Assembly (NCBI GenBank): GCA_003604995.1
Contig: QZJD01000094.1
Location: 1-61,874, forward strand
Source of the DNA: Desulfobulbus sp.
GTDB lineage: Bacteria > Desulfobacterota > Desulfobulbia > Desulfobulbales > Desulfobulbaceae
Length of the DNA stretch: 61,874 bases
Direction: 5' to 3'
The notes beneath the pieces are model-generated. The model saw only the letters and a list, made by a program, of their open reading frames with translations, made no database searches and was not told the origin of the DNA. How positions within the stretch are numbered: the first letter of the stretch is position 1; the number at the start of each line of letters is the position of its first letter. A program made the translations under genes and the position numbers. Positions 55,785 through 61,874 of the stretch are shown here, piece by piece.

Positions 55785-56501
55785 ATGGAAACAGAAGTAT
55801 CTGTCCCGTCTTTTGCCATGCCCCGCATCGGCGACAAGGCCCCCTCATTCAAGGCGGTCACCACCCAGGGCGAGATCAATTTTCCCGAACAGTATGCCGG
55901 CAGCTGGGTGATTCTGTTCAGTCATCCGGCAGATTTTACCCCGGTCTGCACCTCGGAATTCATGACCTTTGCCACCCGGGAAGAGCAGTTCGCCCAGGTG
56001 AATTGCAAGCTGGTCGGGCTGTCCGTGGACGGACTGTACAGCCATATCGCCTGGCTGCGGTCAGTCAAGGAGAAGATCGAGTACCGGGGGATGAAGAATG
56101 TGGAGGTGAAATTCCCCCTGATTGAGGACATCACCATGGAGGTCGCCCGTAAGTACGGGATGATTCAGCCGGGCGAGAGCACCACCAAGGCCGTGCGAGC
56201 AGTGTTTGTCATCGACCCGAAGGGGATTGTCCGGACCGTCATTTACTATCCCCTCAGCCTGGGTAGGAATTTTGATGAACTCTACCGGGTGGTGGTCGCC
56301 CTTCAGGCGGCCGATGCCTTTGGGGTCGCCACTCCGGCTGACTGGCAGCCCGGCGACGAGGTCATCGTACCGCCGGCCGGTTCCTGCGGCGTTGCCCAGG
56401 AGCGCATGGCGGGCCAGGAAGAGATGACCTGTCACGACTGGTACTTCTGCACCAAAAAGATTTCCCGGGAAGCTGTTCTGGATGCTGTCCTGAAAAAGTA
56501 A
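55785..56501 (+). CDS. Peroxiredoxin, Prx6/1-Cys type
   Basis: The 238-residue thiol peroxidase reduces hydrogen peroxide and alkyl peroxides. The peroxidatic Cys is in HPADFTPVCTSE (about residue 50); the long C-terminal domain and additional Cys near SCGVAQ and EMTCHDWYFC resemble archaeal-type Prx6 enzymes in which these thiols assist resolution. ATG 55785 has AAGGAGGAG at ideal spacing. A Fur-like operator covers the promoter, suggesting induction under iron limitation or oxidative stress. Confidence 0.94.
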   Translation: METEVSVPSFAMPRIGDKAPSFKAVTTQGEINFPEQYAGSWVILFSHPADFTPVCTSEFMTFATREEQFAQVNCKLVGLSVDGLYSHIAWLRSVKEKIEYRGMKNVEVKFPLIEDITMEVARKYGMIQPGESTTKAVRAVFVIDPKGIVRTVIYYPLSLGRNFDELYRVVVALQAADAFGVATPADWQPGDEVIVPPAGSCGVAQERMAGQEEMTCHDWYFCTKKISREAVLDAVLKK

Positions 56502-56512
56502 ACCCTTTCCCG

Positions 56513-56546
56513 CCGGTTGCCGCGGATTGTTTCCAGCGGCAACCGG
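56513..56546. terminator. Hairpin between convergent peroxiredoxin and serS genes
   Basis: CCGGTTGCCGC (56513-56523) and GCGGCAACCGG (56536-56546) form a perfect 11-bp stem. No long T-run follows on either strand, so it may act as a weak bidirectional terminator or protect the 3' end. Confidence 0.55.
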
Positions 56547-56622
56547 TGTCATGGATCACGATTATCTTCCAGACAAACCGGTTTTTCCGGTAGGCAGGTA
56601 TCTTGGCCTTGACCCTTGGCGT

Positions 56623-57930
<1,308 letters not shown>

Positions 57931-57994
57931 TCACTGGTGTTACTAGCACGGGGGCCGGCGGAACGCAACTGCTATTCAGATGCCCCTGCGCCTC

Positions 57995-58066
57995 TTGCCG
58001 GGTGAAAGCACAGGGCATCCACTTCTTTGGTTCCGGTGAATTACAAAGGGTGCCGGCGTCAGAATA
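57995..58066 (-). repeat. Dispersed intergenic repeat, copy 9 (upstream of serS)
   Basis: Minus-strand copy oriented with serS. It has GACGCCGGCACC, CTTTGTAATTCACCGG and AAGTGGATGCCCTGTG, spaced as in the other copies. A short inverted repeat CAGAAT/ATTCTG lies directly at its left side. Confidence 0.45.
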
Positions 58067-58160
58067 ACGGTTTGCGATTCTGACAATTGCAATTCCTGTC
58101 CCTGTCTGCTACCGTTGGGCAGCGGTCCGACAGGGCCCTGTTCGAGAGGAGGAGATGGGA

Positions 58161-58877
58161 ATGGAGCCGTATCGGCATATCGCTGTTTTTCTGGCCCAGT
58201 GCCGCCGTTCGGCGCGCATGCTGGGGCTGACCCTGGCCCTCCTGACCGTTGGCCTCTTTTTTCTCTCCACGAACCTGCTGGGTTTTTTGCAGGGGCATCT
58301 CAACGAAAAACTCTATTTTTTCTCCGTGGCCGCGCCCTTTCTGTCCCATGTTAAAATTTCCTTTTTCGGCGCCCTGTATCTTCTCATGCCGTGGATCATG
58401 TATATCCTCTGGAAGGGAATCGGCCTGCCCTTCGGCCTGCGGGGCAGCAAACTGTTCTGGTTCGTCCTGACCACTTCGATCCTTTTTTACTCCGGTTCTC
58501 TTTTCTGCTTTCTGGTGACCCTGCCCTACGGGGTGAGCTTTCTCCTTGGCTTTCAGTCCGCCGAACTCAAGCCGGTGATTTCCGTGGATCGCTTCGTCAA
58601 TTTCGTGACCCTGTTCATTCTGGCCTTTGGCCTCATTTTCGAACTGCCGGTCTTTATGATTTTCAGCGCCGGGGTCGGGGTGTCCCGAAAAGTATTTGAA
58701 AAAAACCGGCGGTATGCGATACTGGTGATTGCCATTCTGGCGGCCCTGCTGACGCCGACACCGGATATCATGAACATGGCCCTCATGGGCGGCCCGCTCT
58801 ACCTGCTCTACGAGGCGGGAATCCTGGTGATCAGGGTTTTCAGGCTGGACGAGAAGAGGCGGCCGGCGGAGGTATGA
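58161..58877 (+). CDS. tatC: Sec-independent protein translocase TatC
   Basis: The 238-residue six-helix membrane protein recognises twin-arginine signal peptides and nucleates the Tat translocon. Family landmarks: FFSVAAPFLSHVKISFFGALYLLMPWIMY, FYSGSLFCFLVTLP, FVNFVTLFILAFGLIFELPVF-type segment (described in parts) and ALLTPTPDIMNM. No tatA or tatB lies beside it. ATG 58161 fits the AGGAGG spacing better than ATG 58155. Confidence 0.92.
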   Translation: MEPYRHIAVFLAQCRRSARMLGLTLALLTVGLFFLSTNLLGFLQGHLNEKLYFFSVAAPFLSHVKISFFGALYLLMPWIMYILWKGIGLPFGLRGSKLFWFVLTTSILFYSGSLFCFLVTLPYGVSFLLGFQSAELKPVISVDRFVNFVTLFILAFGLIFELPVFMIFSAGVGVSRKVFEKNRRYAILVIAILAALLTPTPDIMNMALMGGPLYLLYEAGILVIRVFRLDEKRRPAEV

Positions 58878-58948
58878 GGGAGAGGCTAAGGCGTAGCGGA
58901 GCCGTCGGCGCGCAAACAGGTTCGGCCCTGAGACCGTCAGGGCGGGCT

Positions 58949-59001
58949 CCTTATTGAACATAGCGGCGGATGCACAGGGTTCCGCCTGTTGCGGGGTCAT
59001 C
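58949..59001 (+). repeat. Dispersed intergenic repeat, copy 8 (between tatC and DUF523 gene)
   Basis: Plus-strand copy with CCTTATTGAACATAGCGGCG then GATGCACAGGGTT and a CTGTTGCGGGGTCATCG tail. It is the only copy not located upstream of a co-oriented gene; its end overlaps the stop of the convergent DUF523 gene. Confidence 0.5.
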
Positions 59002-59419
59002 GATATTCAATAACCTCTATGCCGTTTTGCAGAAGCAGTGCCGCGGTGACTCCCGGCCGGGGGGAAAGACCGCAGGAAGGGCTCCCGCTCTTGAGGTAGG
59101 CCCTGCGGATATTCTGGGCCAGGGCCAGAGCAAGGCACTGTCTGGCGCCGTGGCAGAAATGGCTGGTCACGTCCCTGCCTTCCCGGGTGAGCACCCTGGC
59201 TCTGCCGGCCAGGACCGCGTTGCCGTCGCCTCCGATCAGATCCGCCGCCGGACGGGGCGTGGGCAGGCCGCCGAGCTGTTCCGGGCATACCGGAAGCCAG
59301 TGCGTGCCGGTCAGTGCCGCCATGCAGTCAGGGGAAGGCCTGAGCCGCCCGTCGTATCTGGTACACAGGCCGGCCAGGCAGGCGCTGACCAGGACAATTT
59401 CATGCTGAGTATGTGACAT
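58997..59419 (-). CDS. DUF523 family protein
   Basis: The 140-residue protein has the DUF523 signatures VSACLAGLCTRYDGR, PVCPEQLGGLPTPR, and KSGSPSCGL, with conserved Cys residues that could bind metal or carry out thiol chemistry. Biochemical function is not established. Its ATG overlaps the divergent ftsB-like ATG by two bases. Confidence 0.88.
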   Translation of the reverse strand: MSHTQHEIVLVSACLAGLCTRYDGRLRPSPDCMAALTGTHWLPVCPEQLGGLPTPRPAADLIGGDGNAVLAGRARVLTREGRDVTSHFCHGARQCLALALAQNIRRAYLKSGSPSCGLSPRPGVTAALLLQNGIEVIEYR

Positions 59420-59744
59420 GGTGCAACGACATCAACAGGGCCTGACCCGCGCTGAACGACGATTCCTCCTGCGCGTTGTCATTTTCGCCGTGATCGGGGC
59501 GATTCTCTGGGTTCTTTTTGCGCCGGGCACCGGACTTGTGCACTATCGTCGTCTGCAAAAACAGATCGAAACCCTGAGTCAGGAAAACAGAAGCCTGCAG
59601 GAGCATAATACTTCATTGCGCAAGGAGATCGAACGATTACGCAGTGACGAGACCTACCTGGAGCAGATGGCCCGGCAGAAATACGGTTTGCTCAAGGAAA
59701 ATGAAACGGTCTATCAATTCGACCCCCCCGGCAAGAAAAAATAA
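59418..59744 (+). CDS. ftsB: FtsB/DivIC-family septum formation protein
   Basis: The 108-residue bitopic protein has one membrane helix (about 18-38) and a coiled coil (about 42-85) followed by EQMARQKYGLLKENETVYQF, the conserved FtsB/DivIC tail. It should sit in the divisome with FtsL and FtsQ. ATG 59418 shares bases with the divergent DUF523 start; GTG 59421 is an alternative and the real start may be a little further downstream. Confidence 0.85.
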   Translation: MVQRHQQGLTRAERRFLLRVVIFAVIGAILWVLFAPGTGLVHYRRLQKQIETLSQENRSLQEHNTSLRKEIERLRSDETYLEQMARQKYGLLKENETVYQFDPPGKKK

Positions 59745-59799
59745 GCGAGCTCAGCGGGCGCCCTCAATGTGGAAACCGCACGGGTTTCCAGGATTATGC

Positions 59800-60012
59800 T
59801 CACGAAAACCCGGACTTCGAGGAACAGCCGGAAAGCGCGCCGGAGGGGATGGTCGATCCGCCATGCCCCATGCGGAAACTTGCGGTGGAGATGGTCTTTT
59901 TTACCTTGATGCTGTCGCACTTGGGGCACCGGACAATTTCCGGAGAGGTGGACGAAACGAGTTCCTCAAAGTGGGTTTTGCAATTGCTGCAAACATATTC
60001 ATATATTGGCAT
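59800..60012 (-). CDS. FmdB-type zinc-ribbon protein
   Basis: The 70-residue protein starts MPIYEYVCSNCKTHFEEL and has CPKC at about 29-32, giving a CxxC...CxxC zinc ribbon of the FmdB regulatory-protein family. A flexible Gly/Ser tail follows. The family is often annotated as a putative regulator without direct proof. It converges with the ftsB-like gene. Confidence 0.88.
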   Translation of the reverse strand: MPIYEYVCSNCKTHFEELVSSTSPEIVRCPKCDSIKVKKTISTASFRMGHGGSTIPSGALSGCSSKSGFS

Positions 60013-60093
60013 ATCAATTCTCCGTGAAAGGTTTTTTCGTCCCCAGTCAGGGACGGAAATTTTACCAAAAAAATATAAGCATGGTGTCAGGCC

Positions 60094-60915
60094 TTGTCAG
60101 CTGAAAAAGGGAGAGACCCCGGTTTGTTGGAGGGGGGCGACCATTTCCGTACTCTGCGGGATATCCGCGGGCTGCTGCGGTTTCAGCAGTCCATGGGCAT
60201 TGCCGCCTATCCCTTGAATGACGGGATCCGCCGTTTTTTTGCTGTTGCGGACGGTGTAAGCCTGAAAGCCCGTTCGGCAGGGGACAGCGGCGTCGGTGCC
60301 AAAACACGTCAGGAGAGGCCCCGAGCAGACCAGGGAGGGGCGGCCTCGACGATTCTGGCTGTCCTGCGGCAGGAGATCGAGCAGTGCTCACTCTGCCGGT
60401 TGGCCGAATGCCGCAAGGGCACAAGCCAGGGGCGGGGGATTCCCGGCAGCAGCCTCATGGTGGTGGGCGACTGGTCGGCGCAGGAGAACGAGCCGGACCC
60501 GGCCATCCTTTTCGGCGCGGAAGAGGACGTCATGTTGTGGAAGATGATGGAGGCCATTGCCCTGCAACCGGAAGAGGTGTACGTGACCAACCTTCTGAAA
60601 TGCTGTCCCGGGGGCACGGCTGACGATGGGTGTCGGGAAAGCTGTTTTTCCTATTTGATCAGGGAAATCGCCGCAGTCAAACCCCGGCTCATTTGCGCGA
60701 TGGGTGATTTTGCGGTCAGGATGCTGGCCGGCACGGCGGAACCGCTTTTCCGTGTGCGCGGACGCTTCGTTGAGTACCGTCTTCAGGGAGCAGGCGCCAT
60801 TCCGGTCATGCCCACCTTTCATCCCCGCTACCTCATTCGCAATCCGGAAATGAAAATGGCAACCTGGAAAGATCTGCAGGCGATCAGGCGGCGCCTGGAT
60901 CAGCAAAAGAGTTGA
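60094..60915 (+). CDS. Uracil-DNA glycosylase family 4-like protein
   Basis: The 273-residue protein has four Cys for a 4Fe-4S cluster in CSLCRLAECRKGT and a CCPGG...CRESC segment, VTNLLKC, and the late motif TFHPRYLIRNP, as in family 4/5 UDGs. The usual early motif GEAPG is replaced by VVGDWSAQEN, so catalysis may be altered. The N-terminal ~90 residues are not conserved, and TTG 60094 is an uncertain start; TTG 60124/60127 or ATG 60193 are options. It overlaps nothing but is followed by ispH after 26 bp. Confidence 0.8.
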   Translation: MSAEKGRDPGLLEGGDHFRTLRDIRGLLRFQQSMGIAAYPLNDGIRRFFAVADGVSLKARSAGDSGVGAKTRQERPRADQGGAASTILAVLRQEIEQCSLCRLAECRKGTSQGRGIPGSSLMVVGDWSAQENEPDPAILFGAEEDVMLWKMMEAIALQPEEVYVTNLLKCCPGGTADDGCRESCFSYLIREIAAVKPRLICAMGDFAVRMLAGTAEPLFRVRGRFVEYRLQGAGAIPVMPTFHPRYLIRNPEMKMATWKDLQAIRRRLDQQKS

Positions 60916-60941
60916 TATGCGAGGAAGGGGGAGGGACGAGT

Positions 60942-61856
60942 ATGGAAGTTATTCTGGCTAAACCGCGGGGATTCTGTGCCGGGGTAAAACGGGCGATCAC
61001 CATTGTCCGCCAGGCCCTGGACAAATACGGCGCACCGGTCTACGTTCTGCACGAAATTGTGCACAACACCCATGTCCTTCGGGAACTCACCGGGATGGGC
61101 GCGGTCTTTGTCGAAAACCTGGAGGCGATTCCCGTCGGATCGGTGGTCATTTTCAGTGCCCATGGGGTTGCCCTGGCCACTGAACAAAAGGCTGTTCAGT
61201 TGGGCCTGCGTACCATTGACGCCACCTGTCCCCTGGTATCCAAGGTGCACCGGCGGGTCATGCGTCTGAACCGTATCGGCTACGATGTTCTGGTTCTCGG
61301 TCACCAGGGGCATCCGGAGGTTATCGGGACCTGTGGTCATGCCACCGGGGCGGTCCATGTGGTTTCCAGCCCGGAAGAGGTGAACCTGCTCCAGGTCGCG
61401 GATCCCGGCCGGGTCGGCTATGTGACCCAGACAACGCTCAGCCTGGATGATACCAGGGATCTCCTGGTTGCCATCCGCAAAAGGTTTCCGGACATCAGCG
61501 AACCGGAACGGACCGACATCTGCTATGCCACCACCAATCGCCAGAACGCGATCAGGGAACTTTCCGCCGACATTGACCTTCTGCTGGTGGTGGGGTCAAA
61601 AAACAGCTCAAATTCCAATCGGTTGCGGGAGGTAGCGGAGCATCAAGGGGTTACGGCCCGCCTCATCGATCATGCCGGGGAAATTGAGCCGGCCTGGTTG
61701 CGGGGTGCCGAAAGGATCGGGGTGTCGGCAGGAGCGTCGGCGCCGGAGGTCCTGGTTGCCGAGGTTATTGACTGGCTGCGGGCGCATGGCGCAAGTACAG
61801 TGCGGGAAATGGAAGGGGACGACGAGAATGTGGTCTTTGCCGTAACCCCCTGCTGA
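60942..61856 (+). CDS. ispH: 4-hydroxy-3-methylbut-2-enyl diphosphate reductase
   Basis: The 304-residue Fe-S enzyme performs the last step of the MEP isoprenoid pathway. It has the three cluster Cys in PRGFCAGVKRAI, DATCPLVSKVH and TDICYATTNRQ, plus HNTHV, SAHGV, SKNSSNSNRL and SAGASAPE. ATG 60942 gives the family start MEVILAKPRGFC and is preceded by a GGGAGGG site. No S1 fusion follows, unlike some clostridial IspH. Confidence 0.95.
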   Translation: MEVILAKPRGFCAGVKRAITIVRQALDKYGAPVYVLHEIVHNTHVLRELTGMGAVFVENLEAIPVGSVVIFSAHGVALATEQKAVQLGLRTIDATCPLVSKVHRRVMRLNRIGYDVLVLGHQGHPEVIGTCGHATGAVHVVSSPEEVNLLQVADPGRVGYVTQTTLSLDDTRDLLVAIRKRFPDISEPERTDICYATTNRQNAIRELSADIDLLLVVGSKNSSNSNRLREVAEHQGVTARLIDHAGEIEPAWLRGAERIGVSAGASAPEVLVAEVIDWLRAHGASTVREMEGDDENVVFAVTPC

Positions 61857-61874
61857 GAACGGTCAGCGAACAGG

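Noticed and set aside
59766-59802. FmdB stop codon TGA followed by a hairpin (GGAAACC/GGTTTCC) at SECIS-like distance, suggesting selenocysteine
   Set aside because: Read-through would add only two residues before TAA (TGA GCA TAA), and the protein is complete without it. The hairpin is better explained as a 3'-end structure between convergent genes.

Overview
The window is a GC-rich chromosomal segment of a bacterium that most resembles a sulfate-reducing or propionate-metabolising member of the Desulfobacterota (Desulfobulbales-like). This placement is inferred from gene content: a complete methylmalonyl-CoA propionate module with a split B12-dependent mutase, a RACo-type corrinoid-protein reactivator, a deoxyhypusine-synthase-like protein beside speA and speB, and a family-4-type UDG. 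No rRNA is present to confirm it.

Layout. 1-3.6 kb: a small lipoprotein, a CBS-domain protein overlapping an ArsB/NhaD-type ion transporter, and mtgA. 3.6-17 kb (minus strand): the metabolic core prpE - sucC - [IS3-family element] - sucD - mcmB - meaB - mcmA - mce - pccB - pccA - MBL hydrolase. It links propionate, propionyl-CoA, methylmalonyl-CoA, succinyl-CoA and succinate in either direction. 17-20 kb: prmA and the divergent RACo-like activator. 20-28.5 kb: a tripartite RND efflux operon facing a PlpD-like patatin/outer-membrane protein. 28.8-44.6 kb (plus strand): tRNA-Gly, then the translation and RNA cluster rimP-nusA-ylxR-infB-rbfA-nrnA-truB-rpsO-pnp, then dut, a YycJ-like hydrolase, and the polyamine genes speB-speA-DHS-like. 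44.6-51.2 kb: an accessory stretch of exported proteins of unknown function, partly AT-rich, with one gene broken by a one-base frameshift in a homopolymer. It is flanked by a REPIN-like inverted repeat and by a tyrosine recombinase gene that has no conventional start codon. 51.2-61.9 kb: housekeeping genes rpsU, an FAD-linked glycolate/lactate-type oxidase, ddl, a LEA-type lipoprotein, a Fur-box-controlled peroxiredoxin, serS, tatC, a DUF523 protein, ftsB-like, fmdB-like, a UDG-like protein and ispH.

The least explained signal is a family of about nine dispersed intergenic repeats of roughly 50-100 bp with a GACGCCG-type left part and a core close to GCGGATGCGCAG. In eight of nine cases the repeat lies upstream of, and in the same orientation as, the next gene (CBS gene, mce, RACo, acrA-like, nusA, rpsO, pnp, serS). 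No CRISPR array, rRNA, riboswitch or phage module was recognised.
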